Assembly (NCBI RefSeq): GCF_021018805.1
Contig: NC_086266.1
Location: 7,688,001-7,752,000, forward strand
Length of the DNA stretch: 64,000 nucleotides
Direction: 5' to 3'
Source of the DNA: Prinia subflava
Taxonomy: Eukaryota > Chordata > Aves > Passeriformes > Cisticolidae
The position numbers and the translations under genes are program-made. Below are positions 36,001 to 45,300 of the stretch, piece after piece (the first letter of the stretch is position 1; every line of letters begins with the position of its first letter). The notes under the pieces are model-generated. The model worked only from the letters and a program-made list of their open reading frames with translations. It did no database searches and was not told the DNA's origin.

Positions 36001-39000
36001 TTGACATTTCTGCAGAAAAACAAGGCTCTGCTCCCTTGCCAGGGGGATCAAACACAACCAGGTGACTCTGCAGCTCTCCTGGAGCATCATTATCTGCAAC
36101 TCCCCATCAAGATGATGTGCTTTGACTCAAAGCAAGCCAGCCCCTTCCTCCCCAGAGGCAGCAGCAGGGCTGTCACTCATAACAACAAGGGGACAGTGCA
36201 TGAAATGGCTCCTTGGGCAGGGATTACCTCATAGTCCTTATTAATATCCGTTATTTCCCAGCAGTCGTTGGGAATTCCCATGCGCTGGTAATCCAGTCTC
36301 AAATCAATCAATTTCCACCCCATTTCCCGGCTCTCTTTGGACATTTTAGGATTGTAAGAGAAAGCATAAAGTTCTTCGGGTTTCACTGGGAAGCAGAAAG
36401 AAAAAAATCAACAAGTTAGAGATGCAAAGACATCCAGGGAGGCCAAAACTTCTGGAAAGCAATGACTGAGTGCTACAGAGGAGTATTCAAAGTATTTAAG
36501 ACTTCTCAAACTTTTATAGATTTTTGGTTGGGATAGTACCAAGTGCTGAAATTCATCCTGAAATCCTCAGGAATTTCTAACATTCAGTTCCCAAATGCAG
36601 GGAGATACATTAATTCAAACAAAGTATTTTAGCCCAAACTGGAAGTTAATTTCTCCTAAACAAATTATTTCCTCCTGAATTCACCCCAGTGAGCATGTTA
36701 GATGGGATATATATCATAAACATTAACCCATACATGAAAACATGGATTAAAAGATCTGCTTTCTGTGGAGAGTTCATCAACAGCTGCTGCAGTCCTGTAA
36801 GGTCATTGCTCAACAACAAATTTTGAGACTGGAAAACCTGAGGGATGTCTGGAATATTGCTGACAGCCCAAAAAAGGCTTCAGGCTGCCTCTGACAAGTG
36901 CCCATTTACCATCCCAACCTCCTTCCCTCTCTCCACAAAATGCAAATCCATCCAGTAACTCATCCAGCTGATTCCCAAGGCATCTCCAGAGACAGAGGGA
37001 AACCTGTCAGAGGCTGATAAAGGTGGGTACTGAGCAGGTAACCCAGAGGTGTCCATCACACGTGTGCCAATCATCAGGAATGTTGTGCTCTGCCAAAAAT
37101 CCATGAAGGGAGCTTAGACATTCAGACATCTTAAAACAACAGAAATGTGCTGGTACAATCCAGACATAGAAGAAAAGAAAGAGCTACAGCATTTACAGAG
37201 TTGAGACCAAAGGAAACTGGTGTGAGCCCCTGCAGTGACTCTTCCCAGGCTTCAGGCATTACCCAAAGCTCTAATTTTCAAACCTCAAAGAGCAGGGACA
37301 GCTTTTAAATGTAACACCACAAAACTGCCAGCCACAGCATCAGAGGCAGAACTTCAGAACTAAGAAAACTCCAAAGAGCACAAGGGGGGTGCTGGGAATA
37401 GACACAGGCCTTAATATCAATTAAAAAAAAAATCTAAACTCAGCAAAGTCCATTTTTCCCAGCCCTGTGTGGAGGCCAGCAAGAAGCTGCCTGGTGCCAT
37501 TAATTCCCCTCCTTCAGCCTGGTGACAACATCACAAATTGTAACTACAAATGACATCCTTGCAATAACATAACTCCAAATACTGGTTCCAGCACCCCAAA
37601 AGCAGAGGCTGCCAGAGGCAGGAGCCAGGTAGGAGCTCAGTGGAATGCTGTCCTGCAAGAAAAGCCTGAAGATTCATCCAGGCTGGAATAAAAAGCTGGA
37701 GCTAGAAGAGAGCACTGGCTTTTGAGGGTGTCTGGCTCACACTCTAAGAGTGACTCCAAGTCAGGGCAGGGTGAAGCACAGGCTTTCAAGTGAGCAAACA
37801 CTGCAGAGCAGCCTAAACACGCTGCTGGAAACACAGCAAAGATGCCAATTTGTGGGATTTGGGAATTCTGTGAATGCCTGGAGCTGCTGGAAAGGGCAGA
37901 ACTGCACACAGCCAACAGCTGGGTGACACAACGGACTGACAGTGGCCAGGTTTGGGATATGAACTCTGCACAGCTCTCCAGAAGTTCCTCATGGGACACC
38001 ACGTCACTTCCACTGCCACAGAGTCACAGAGTCACAGAGTCACAGAGTCACAGAGTCACAGAGAGGTTTAGGTTGCAACAGCTCATGCAGTGCCACCCCT
38101 GGGACACCTCCCACTGTCCCAGGCTGCTTCAAGTCCCAGTGTCCAGCCTGGCCTTGGAACTTCCATGGATCCAGGGGCAGCCACAGCTGCTCTGGGCATC
38201 TTCCACAAGGAAGGATTCCTTCCCAATATCCCATCTGACCCTGATCTCTCAGTGTGAATCCATCCCCCCTTGTCCTGTCACTCCAGGCTCCTGTAAATAA
38301 CCTCTCTCCATCGTTCTTGTTGGCTCCCAAGACCGTGTTTAGTTTGGAAGCAAACGTCCTGCTCCACAGAGCTCAGCTCCCTGAGCCCACCATTGTCCTG
38401 GTGCTGGAAGCTGACTCTGATCCTCCTCCCTCCCTCCCAAACCCAACCGTGGGGCAGCAGAGCTTCCCCAGGGCTCAGCCTGGAGCACCCCAGAGATTCC
38501 CAGGACTGATTCCCAACCGCAGTACCTGGCTGGGAGAGCTTGAGCAGGGAGGTGAAGACGTCGTGGCAGTCCCTCTCCTGCCCAATCACAAAGTGAGCCA
38601 CGTGGAAGTTCTTGCAGTGGATGAGCAGGGGGTACCCAGCCGTGGTCAGGGGCAGCCTCTCCACGCTGGAGATGTGGTGGTGCAGGATCTGCAGGAAGAG
38701 GAATAAACATCATTTGTCACTGACAAAGCTGTGAGCAGTGCCAGCAGACAGGAAAATACTGTTTATGCTTCCTGCAGCTAAGGAGCAGCAGAAAATGAGT
38801 TTATTTGTGACATTTGTCAAACATAAACTGCACCCAAAACCCAGGGAACCAAAGCAGAACTGAAAAAACACAGATGTACATAAATTACATTCAGAGGCAG
38901 ATGTGCAGCTCAGCTTACCCAGTGCACTTTGCCTTCCTTTCACCTCCATATGAAATACATTCTGTCATTCCCATTTCACCTTAGAATAAGCTCATTTCAG

Positions 39001-41202
39001 TGCTAATTCTGCACTTCTAAAAACTGCAAATTCACATTTAGTGGTCTTGTATATTGAGTTTGAGGTAGGAAATTACACAAGTTTTTTACATTCCTTGAAC
39101 TGACACTAATTCCATGAGTGAACTCTATCAAGTCACATCACCATTGTGCTCATTTCCCTCCAAACCAGCTATTTCTGGAGAGCATTTGATACTAAAATGC
39201 TCCAAAAGATCACTACAGTGCTGGAATTCCCAAACCTGTTCATTCTGGAAATGAGAGCATTAAGTTCCAGGACATGGGGGAATGGCTTCCCACTGCCAGA
39301 GGGCAGGCTTACATGGGATATTGGGAAGGAATTGCTGGCTGTGAGGGTGGGGAGGCCCTGGCACTGTGAGAGTGCCCAGAGAAGCTGTGGCTTCCCCATC
39401 CCTTGAAGTGTCCAAGGCCAGGCTGGAGCTGCCTGAAGTTGCTGGACAGTGGAAGGCGTCCCTGCCCACAGCAGGCGTGGAACAGGATGATCCCTCAAAT
39501 TTCTCCCCATCCAACCCATTCTGTGAGCTGAAGCAGCTTTTCCAGGAGTGTTTCCAGCCCACCATACCCATGTCTCCTTCCTGACTTCAGCAGAGGCATC
39601 CACATAGATCAGGTGTGTGGCTGTCAGGTACAAGGTCCCGCTCGCTGCCTTCCTGTTGGTGTAGCGATCCAGCAACTTCACATTTTCCACCTGCAGCAGG
39701 AACACGCCATGAAAACACCACAGAATTCCAGGACTGCTGAGGCTGGAAAAGCCCTCTGGGATCATTGAGTCCAGCCTGTGCCCAATTCCCACCTCATCAC
39801 CCAGCTCACATCAAATTGTTCCTCAGACACCGCTAGAGATGGGGACTCCAAATCTCCCTGGCAGCCCCTTCCAAGGCCTGACCACCCTTTCCATGGAGAA
39901 ATTCCTCCAATTCCAGCTTTGATGGAAGAATTACCTAAGCAGCTGTTAAACTCCATTCTTTCAACTTCTAATACACAGCTCATGAAGCAAGACAGAGAAA
40001 TACAAGAATGTAAGTCACCCCTGCAACACCAAGTCAGCCTTACACCATAAACTCAAATTATTTCTCCATGAATTAAAGCCATAAAGGTTAAGCAAACAGC
40101 CGTGGTTCAGCATCAGCAAATCCTAACAGGATTACTGCATTTGTAGCCAAGATGATCCCAGTTCATTACTGTGTGAGAAAAATATCAAGACAAAGAACTG
40201 CAAAGGAAAGACTTGTCTGTGCTCAGGGCCATTAACATGTTGCTCTGAAAGGAACAGCCCTCTCTAGTCTGACTTCCCACTGCACATTCCCTGTTAGAAG
40301 CTGCTTCTTGTAACTCACTTCCTGGCCTCCAAGTGTATTTCATAAACCACACCAAGCTAATTAATAAAAAATAGCTTTAAAGAACATCTGTGCAGAAATA
40401 TGTTACAGCACTGGATTGATTTTTCTCCTGGCCTATTTGTTACCTAATGAACGCAGATGGAGTTTTTCTTTCACCATTAAGCAGAAATAATAGGAAAAAA
40501 TAATTAGATGGACAATGAAAACAAATGTTTTAGCTGTAAATGATAGATTAGTTCTGCATATTGAATGTGTGAGCTTCCTTATGCCTCATGTACATTATGG
40601 AAAATCTCAGAAAATAAATTGGAGAGCTGAGGCCTGGACTGTGTGTCTTCTTAGCAGGTCATGTTTTTCAGCAGATATAACTATTAAATATAATATCGCC
40701 CTTTTCAGGGCACTACAGACATACAGGACCAGCAGAGCACCTCAGGGCAGGGGGTTGGGAGCATCCCCAAACTAACGTCCTACAGAATAAAACGAGTAAC
40801 AATAACCTTCACTGCAGCGAAGGATATAATTAAATTATCAACTGCTGCCTAAATAAATGCAATTCCTTTCAGTGCAGCATTCCCGGAGCTCCTGTTCTAC
40901 TTAATTCAATGGAAAGAAAAAAAAAAGAAAAAGAAAAAAAAAGCATTCTTTGGTTCAGTCATTGGGACTGAGAGGAATCTCCGCGCTTTGACAGAAACAT
41001 TCCGGAATCACCCCCAAGCCACCTCGGGATCTGCCCACCGCTGGAACCCCCTCCCCACAAAGCGCCGGAGCCACGAACACCGGGGGACCGCGGCCGCCAC
41101 CCGCAGCCCCGAGGGCGCACGGGCCGCTGCGGGGCGAGGAGCGGCGGCGGCGGGGAGCGGGCCCGCGGCCGGGGTTACCTTCGGGGTGCTGATGTGCTCC
41201 AT
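23541..41202 (-). CDS. MTMR8: Myotubularin-related protein 8 (MTMR8), 14 coding exons
   Basis: Fourteen minus-strand exons with GT/AG borders join in phase to 1836 nt, or 611 residues. Myotubularins of the MTMR6/7/8 group remove the 3-phosphate from PtdIns3P and PtdIns(3,5)P2 on endosomal membranes, and MTMR8 pairs with the inactive MTMR9 (family knowledge). Residues 1 to about 103 form the PH-GRAM domain ([29 protein letters not shown]). The phosphatase domain spans about 104-500, with the catalytic CX5R loop HCSDGWDRT (Cys338, Arg344) intact, so the enzyme should be active. Exons 13-14 encode the C-terminal tail, which is about 90 residues shorter than human MTMR8 and much diverged. The start has an excellent Kozak context (G at -3, G at +4) inside a CpG island. 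Assignment to MTMR8 over MTMR6 or MTMR7 rests on sequence and on synteny with AMER1 and ASB12. Confidence 0.93.
23769..24403 (-). other. MTMR8: MTMR8 intron 13
   Basis: A 635-bp intron dominated by a 44-bp minisatellite that starts about 140 bp from the last-exon acceptor. Confidence 0.85.
23911..24140. repeat. 44-bp minisatellite in MTMR8 intron 13
   Basis: Four full copies of a 44-bp unit (core GACACAAACAGCAGAAATAC, then CTGGGCACAGATCC) start near 23911, 23955, 23999 and 24043. A fifth copy with a 9-bp internal deletion and a sixth partial copy follow. On the minus strand each full unit contains TTTCTGCTGTTTGTGTCAG, which is acceptor-like, and CCCAG|GTATTT, which is donor-like. Confidence 0.9.
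24404..24530 (-). CDS. MTMR8: MTMR8 coding exon 13
   Basis: Residues 494-536, [19 protein letters not shown] to SHLEN, the end of the phosphatase region and the beginning of the tail helix. Donor is GTGAGG, acceptor CCTGTGTGGAG. Confidence 0.9.
25278..25406 (-). CDS. MTMR8: MTMR8 coding exon 12
   Basis: Residues 451-493 plus two bases, [19 protein letters not shown] to PNTLPFSF. It has no initiator and only a modest open frame, but matches human VYEKTHSVWPFLVQRK. Donor is GTAAGT. Confidence 0.9.
25787..25987 (-). CDS. MTMR8: MTMR8 coding exon 11
   Basis: Residues 384-450 plus two bases, [18 protein letters not shown] to CHKEREEL. Donor is GTGAGC. Confidence 0.93.
26095..26330 (+). mobile_element. 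CR1 LINE 3' fragment
   Basis: Runs from GGGACAGGCTGCCCAGAGGG through CCCTGGAAGTGTTCAAGG and GATGTGGCACTTGGGGACG to the tail CATGATTCTGTGATTCCATG. It lies in MTMR8 intron 10. Confidence 0.9.
26567..26616 (-). CDS. MTMR8: MTMR8 coding exon 10
   Basis: A 50-nt exon for residues 368-383 plus two bases, [16 protein letters not shown]. It is found by homology and by clean borders (acceptor AACCTGCAG, donor GTGAGA). Confidence 0.9.
26617..28154 (-). other. MTMR8: MTMR8 intron 9
   Basis: A 1538-bp AT-rich intron with no repeat or exon that I recognise. Confidence 0.8.
28155..28280 (-). CDS. MTMR8: MTMR8 coding exon 9 (catalytic loop)
   Basis: Residues 326-367. It contains the phosphatase signature [12 protein letters not shown] with nucleophile Cys338 and Arg344, the CX5R motif of active myotubularins. 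Borders are GTAAGG and CCCTGCAG. Confidence 0.95.
29169..29278 (-). CDS. MTMR8: MTMR8 coding exon 8
   Basis: Residues 289-325, [20 protein letters not shown] to DAGVFLAK. Donor is GTAAAG, acceptor TGCTCGCAG. Confidence 0.92.
29279..30654 (-). other. MTMR8: MTMR8 intron 7
   Basis: A 1376-bp AT-rich intron with nothing recognisable inside. Intron 8 (28281-29168, 888 bp) is likewise featureless. Confidence 0.8.
30655..30787 (-). CDS. MTMR8: MTMR8 coding exon 7
   Basis: Residues 245-288 plus one base, [19 protein letters not shown] to SSLQKLLE. Donor is GTGGGT. It is highly conserved with human MTMR8. Confidence 0.93.
30788..32464 (-). other. MTMR8: MTMR8 intron 6
   Basis: A 1677-bp AT-rich intron with no recognised repeat or exon. 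Confidence 0.8.
32465..32599 (-). CDS. MTMR8: MTMR8 coding exon 6
   Basis: Residues 200-244, [17 protein letters not shown] to [10 protein letters not shown], matching human AAICRCSQPLSGF to VVDTRPK. The acceptor TGTGTTGCAG is the first unit of a large tandem array of similar sequences (see 32600-33340). Confidence 0.92.
32600..33340. repeat. (CA)n / GAGTCAGCCCTGCAA compound tandem array at the MTMR8 exon 6 acceptor
   Basis: I count 22 copies of GAGTCAGCCCTG, of which 21 continue into CAACAC and a (CA)n run of variable length. The minimal unit is 23 bp; longer units have extended CA tracts, some with AA or GA interruptions. The array begins exactly at the 3' splice site of MTMR8 exon 6. On the minus strand each unit reads (GT)nTTGCAG|GGCTGACTC, so it repeats the true acceptor and a branch-point-like CTGAC. 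Alternating CA/TG is also Z-DNA-prone. Confidence 0.95.
33529..33835 (-). mobile_element. CR1 LINE fragment, minus orientation
   Basis: Begins TTCATGGAACCCCAGAATGG. It carries the CTTGGACACTCCCAGGGATG and CAGGAAACAATTCCTTCC blocks and ends near CCTGTCACTATGCTCCC. It lies in MTMR8 intron 5. Confidence 0.88.
34526..34654 (-). CDS. MTMR8: MTMR8 coding exon 5
   Basis: Residues 157-199, [19 protein letters not shown] to LSYLHKENN. The donor GTTAGT is non-canonical at +3 but matches the conserved exon boundary. Confidence 0.9.
34862..35066 (-). mobile_element. CR1 LINE fragment, minus orientation
   Basis: GATTCACAGAATGGTTTGGG is followed by CCCAGGCTGCTCCAAGCCCC, GGGATCCAGGGGCAGCCACA and CTCACAGGGAACAATTCCTT. 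It lies in MTMR8 intron 4. Confidence 0.9.
35805..35875. repeat. Polypyrimidine low-complexity tract
   Basis: A CCCTCCCTCTCTCTCTTTCC-type run of about 60 bp in MTMR8 intron 4. Confidence 0.8.
36228..36385 (-). CDS. MTMR8: MTMR8 coding exon 4
   Basis: Residues 104-156, [19 protein letters not shown] to NKDYE, the linker into the phosphatase domain. The exon takes one base of codon 104 from exon 3 and ends in phase 0 at donor GTAATC. Confidence 0.92.
36386..38525 (-). other. MTMR8: MTMR8 intron 3
   Basis: A 2140-bp intron, the largest of the gene. It contains the CR1 fragment at 38019-38330 and nothing else recognised. Confidence 0.8.
38019..38330 (-). mobile_element. CR1 LINE fragment with 8-bp tail repeat
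   Basis: The fragment begins with about five copies of CACAGAGT (38019-38060), which corresponds to an expanded CR1 terminal repeat. It continues through CCCAGGCTGCTTCAAGTCCC, GGATCCAGGGGCAGCCACAG and CCAATATCCCATCTGACCCT to the CTTGTCCTGTCACTCCAGG end. Confidence 0.9.
38526..38688 (-). CDS. MTMR8: MTMR8 coding exon 3 (PH-GRAM)
   Basis: Residues 50-103 plus one base, from [14 protein letters not shown] to SLLKLSQP, the end of the PH-GRAM domain. Donor is GTACTG, acceptor CTTCCTGCAG. Confidence 0.92.
39268..39525 (+). mobile_element. CR1 LINE fragment
   Basis: Sense-strand CR1 with GGGATATTGGGAAGGAATTG, CAGAGAAGCTGTGGCTTCCC and TCCAAGGCCAGGCTGGAGCT, ending CCCATCCAACCCATTCTGTG. It lies in MTMR8 intron 1.. 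exon 2 flank (intron 2, just downstream of exon 2). Confidence 0.85.
39568..39690 (-). CDS. MTMR8: MTMR8 coding exon 2 (PH-GRAM)
   Basis: Residues 9-49, beginning [18 protein letters not shown] and ending with ETW before donor GTATGG. The acceptor is CCTGCTGCAG. Confidence 0.92.
39716..39935 (-). mobile_element. CR1 LINE fragment of a second subfamily
   Basis: GAATTCCAGGACTGCTGAGG, GGGATCATTGAGTCCAGCCT and GAGATGGGGACTCCAAATCT differ from the other copies but follow the same reverse CR1 plan. It lies just inside MTMR8 intron 1. Confidence 0.7.
39936..41178 (-). other. MTMR8: Rest of MTMR8 intron 1
   Basis: AT-rich sequence with a 30-bp A-rich tract at about 40915-40945, passing into the CpG island after about 40980. 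No further exon is seen. Confidence 0.75.
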
Positions 41203-41345
41203 GGCCGCCCGGGCCCGCCGTGAGGGGCCGCCCCGCCGCCATCAGGGCCCGCGCGCCCCGCCCCGCCCCGCCCCGCCCGCCTCGCGAGAGCCGCGCGCCA
41301 GCGCCGCCATCTTGGCTGAGGGCAGCGCTGAGGGCAGCGCCAGCC
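40985..41345 (-). promoter_or_regulatory. MTMR8: MTMR8 CpG-island promoter
   Basis: CpG-dense sequence surrounds exon 1. On the minus strand it carries a YY1-type element GCCAAGATGGCGGC (41316-41303), typically found just downstream of a start site. Upstream of the ATG also lie CTCTCGCGAG (41290-41281), close to the BANP/Kaiso motif TCTCGCGAGA, and a run of CCCCG GC boxes (41255-41280). This suggests transcription starts around 41300-41330 with a leader of roughly 100-130 nt. No TATA box is visible. The start site is inferred. Confidence 0.65.
41179..41202 (-). CDS. MTMR8: MTMR8 coding exon 1
   Basis: Encodes MEHISTPK (residues 1-8), ending before donor GTAACC at 41178. This short start exon matches human MTMR8 (MDHITVPK) in length and phase. 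Confidence 0.9.
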
Positions 41346-41385
41346 CCGAGCGGCCGCGATGTGCCCAGAGAGCCCGGGATGCGCC

Positions 41386-41775
41386 CGGAGCCCCTGGCAT
41401 GTGCCCAGATCCTCCTCATGGAGCCCCTGGCATGTGCCCAGATCCTCTTCATGGAGCCCCTGGCATGTGCCCAGATCCTCCTCATGGAGCCCCTGGCATG
41501 TGCCCAGATCCTCCTCATGGAGCCCCTGGCATGTGCCCAGATCCTCCTCATGGAGCCCCCGGGATGCGCCCGGAGCCCTCAGGTAGCGACAGGAGCCCCC
41601 GGGATGTGCCCGGAGCTTTCGGGATCCACCCGAAGCCCGGGGTGTGCCCGGAGCCCCGAGATGTGCACAGACCCCCTGCCCGGAGCCCCCGGGATGTACC
41701 CGGAGCTCTCAGGTCGCCACAGGAGCCCCGGGTTGTGCCCGGAGCCCTCAGGTAGCGACAGGAGCCCCCGGGAGC
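41386..41775. repeat. 33-bp minisatellite upstream of MTMR8, with degenerate continuation
   Basis: Five near-perfect copies of a 33-bp unit (GGAGCCCCTGGCATGTGCCC, then AGATCCTCCTCAT) occupy about 41386-41550. A degenerate GGAGCCCCCGGGATGTGCCC-type relative follows to about 41775. The array starts about 70 bp upstream of the inferred MTMR8 start site. The long frames here exist only because 33 is a multiple of three. Confidence 0.9.
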
Positions 41776-42299
41776 CCCTCATGCTCCGCTCCATCCTGCT
41801 GCAGTCCCACTATCTCCCCGTGGCTTTTCCCCTCCCAGCACCGCGTTTGCGAAGCTCTCAGGGAATATTTCAGGAAAAAACACGGGGTTTGTTTTGTTTT
41901 TCCCTGAAGGCGTGCGGCTATCAGCTGTGCAGTCTGGATGGGCAGCAGGCTGACAGCATCCTCCCCCCAAGAGGTTGGAGGCACATATATCACTTTAACA
42001 CTTGTCACACTTCCCACAGCTCGTAACACCTGCCCTACCTGTATGCCGTGCGTTTTAAATTCCCGGCACGATGCTGTGTGTCGTGGGTGCCCAGCCCGGG
42101 TCCCGGGGAATTGCTGTTCACTCCTGCTGTGAGTGCTGGTGTCTCACAGCCCCAAGGGCTACAGCTTCACAGGAGTTTGTTCAAACCCAAACCTTGAACT
42201 GCCGAAAAATTCCCTTCAGGAGCCTCAGAATGTACAGGTTTTAATTGCTGGTAATCTGGTATTGAGCCTGAGAATTGACAGCTTTTAATTATACCATAA

Positions 42300-42395
42300 T
42301 CAGAATCCCAGACTGGCTTGGGGTTGGAAGGGACATAAAAGCTCATCCAGTGCCAATCCCTGCCATGGGCTGGGACACCTTCCATGGATGTTATT
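42300..42395 (-). mobile_element. CR1 LINE 3' fragment, minus orientation
   Basis: AGAATCCCAGACTGGCTTGG, GGTTGGAAGGGACATAAAAG and CCTGCCATGGGCTGGGACAC, truncated after about 95 bp. Confidence 0.85.
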
Positions 42396-45300
42396 GCATG
42401 TTCTATAATTTCTGCTGCTCGTACAAACCCACACAGCCTCAGATCAAGGAAAGAAGAGACACACGGGCTGTAATTCCCTGCAATTCCCGGTGCGGAGCAG
42501 CACAGGCTCCTCCTCTGCAATTAGTGGGGGCAGCGCTCATTAATTAAGGCTTTGTGTTTGTGCTCCACGGGATCCAAAGTCGTTTTGCCCCTGGTAGCTT
42601 CTCCTGGGGTTTGCAGAAGGATGAGGATGGTTTATAACGTTAATAATAAACGGGGTGGGCATCTCTTAGGGGACTTTGCAGCACTGCACAAAATGTACCT
42701 GTGGAATAGCAATGCTGCTTCCTCCTCTTCCCAAAGGAAAGTGCAAAAACATAAGGCAAAAATAAAAAAACAGGGAAGAAATAAGGATGTGGAGATGAGA
42801 AGAGCTGGAGGAACAGCTGCACTGCTCAGCCAGGCACTGCCACCCTCACAGCTTCTCCCCAAGCTTGTGCACAGAGATCAGTTTGAGCAGGAATCTCAGG
42901 GAATAAAGAGAGCTGACTCCTTCCAGGGAGCTTTTCCCAAGTCATGGATGGGTTGTGCCCATCTTCTGTCTGAAATCTGTATTTATTGAGCCTCAGGAGA
43001 TGAGGCAAAAGGAGGTGTCAGAAGAAAATAGAGAACGAGGCCACAGCGTGAAGCTTAGAAAATGCACTTTGAGTACATCTGAAGAAGGTGAATGCATGAA
43101 AACCCACCCAGATCAGAGATTAATTTGACTTAAAAGGGGCTGTTCCACCTCTGCTCAAGGAAGGAAGGGAGGAAGGATGACAGAACTGGCACAGTGCAGG
43201 GAGTGTCCTCTACAAGGCCACCAAGGCAATGTCCCATTCTTGACTGAACTGCTGAGTACAGCCCACAGCATCCTCAGGATACCCATTTTTGCTGTCATTT
43301 GAAGTCATAATTATTCCAGAATTTCCCCTGTACTACAGGAATCTGTAACTCTTTTGATCTTGCCCTGAGTTCCTTACATTGACACTGATTCTGCCATTCA
43401 CACTCACACTGGACAGGCTTTGTACTGACAGAAAGGTGATTTTCTAAATTTATTTTGCAATTTGCAGATCAGTTTGAAGTTCCTCAGCTTGCAGGAACAA
43501 GCAAGCTAAATTGTAGGTCTGGTCTGTTCCCCACCAAGCAATTCCTGTAATCTCATTTTTATTACTCACTCCCCACTTAGGAAGTGTTTAACAGGCAGAT
43601 AAAATCTAACACAATAAATCCCTATCAACAAAACGGCAAAATCTTGTGTGATGCAGTTGAAAATGACATTCTGGGGGGAGATGTTTGAGAAAAGAACAAT
43701 TTCTTGTGCTATTTTTACTGCGAGAAGGGTGGGAGGGGGCATTACCAGACACCCACACTGAGTGCCAGAGGGGCTGTTGCAGAGCTTTGTCTACAAGTGT
43801 CATCAAGAGAATGCTGCCAAAAATACCCTGAGATGATGAATTTAGATACAATTCCACCCCCAGCGCCTCCCAAACACTGGCTGCAATCATTTGGGAAGCA
43901 GAGAGCCCAAGGAATGTGCAGGGGGTGCCAAGGCCAGCTGAAACACCAGCGGGAATTTGGCCTTTGGAGTTTGTTTTCCTCACTTGAGTGATAGTCAAGA
44001 AAGAGCCGTCTCAAAAAGAGCCTCGGGGAGAACAGATCCTGCCTGTATGTTCGAATTTTGACTGTCACAAATAGATAGTGAAGTGTCTTCCCAGAGAGAA
44101 GAAACACACAAGGAGCTTAACCCAGGGAATAGGAGGCTGCTGAGAGGAAAAAAAGCAGAGCTGGGCAGGGGCCCCTGTAGACTTTAACCCTTGGCCCTGC
44201 CCAAGGGGTTTTTAAGTGAGTTTTGCTCTCCTGAGGCGGTGTCAGGGTCCTTGTGTGAGGAGCTGCACATCCCTGTGTGGGCTGGGCTGTCCCTGCCCCA
44301 GCAGGGGCTGGATGAGCTTCCCCAACCCCAACCATTCTGGGATTCTGGGCTTGTAATTACAGCCTGTGCTGACAGACCTGAAATGATGCAACTGGAGGTT
44401 TTGAAAGAGCTCATGGAAAATAATCTGTGCTGTTTCTCCACCTTTTCCTGCTGACTCCCTGGACAGTGGTGATGTTAGTGCCATGACTCTGGGGCAGTGC
44501 AGTGGTTGCTGGTGTTGTACTTCCATGCCGTGGGATATCCCGGGATCTGCTGGATCAGCTCATCCCTTGTGTTGCTGAAGGAGTCCAACAGGTGCTGCCT
44601 CTGAGCTGATCCTGCTGCAGTAACACAACCTTCCTGCTGCTCTCCCTTCCAAAGTTTTACCTCAGGCAGGGGCTGTGGTTGCACAGCCGCGAGCACTCCG
44701 CATGCAGGGCCCATCCCTCTCCTCCTCTCAATTCCCTACAAGCAGGTGGAGCAGTCAGGTGTCCTGGGTATTTTTAGCCTCCCTGGTTGTGTTGCTTTGC
44801 CTTGGATTAATGACCTGCTCCCCATGCTGTGCTGGGGCTCTGGGACAGGCCCCCGCCCTGCTCCCAGGCAGGAGATGTCATTAATTAAAGCATTACTTGC
44901 AGAGCTGGAAAATCACTGAGGGGCTGTGAGGGAAGCAAAGGTTTGCTGGAGCTGGGATTTTTTTCCCTTCACAGTTGCTGAGGCTGGATGGCTTTAATGG
45001 AAAGAAGATAAAATGTCATCTTAGTGGGTGTGATGGAATCACCTGACACTTGTGTCCACTTCCAGCAGAGTCCAGGAAGGGAAGGGAAGAACACAGAGTT
45101 TCACTGTTGGGGTGAAATGGGTGTATGAGCAAACAGCTCACACAAGGAACTTCCTTCTCTGTCCCAGTGAACAGCCAGGAGCAGGTTGTGATGATCCTCA
45201 GTTTCACAATTATTCTACAAGATTCTTCTTGTTTATTGCCTGGCAATTTGAGCTGCACTTCTTGTTGTTAACAGTCTAATAATTCAAGGGCGTGGTTTGT

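Noticed and set aside
40988..42026. Plus-strand frames of 255 and 268 codons upstream of MTMR8
   Set aside because: They are open because a 33-bp repeat and CpG-island DNA lack stops; composition is repetitive and the first overlaps MTMR8 exon 1 antisense.
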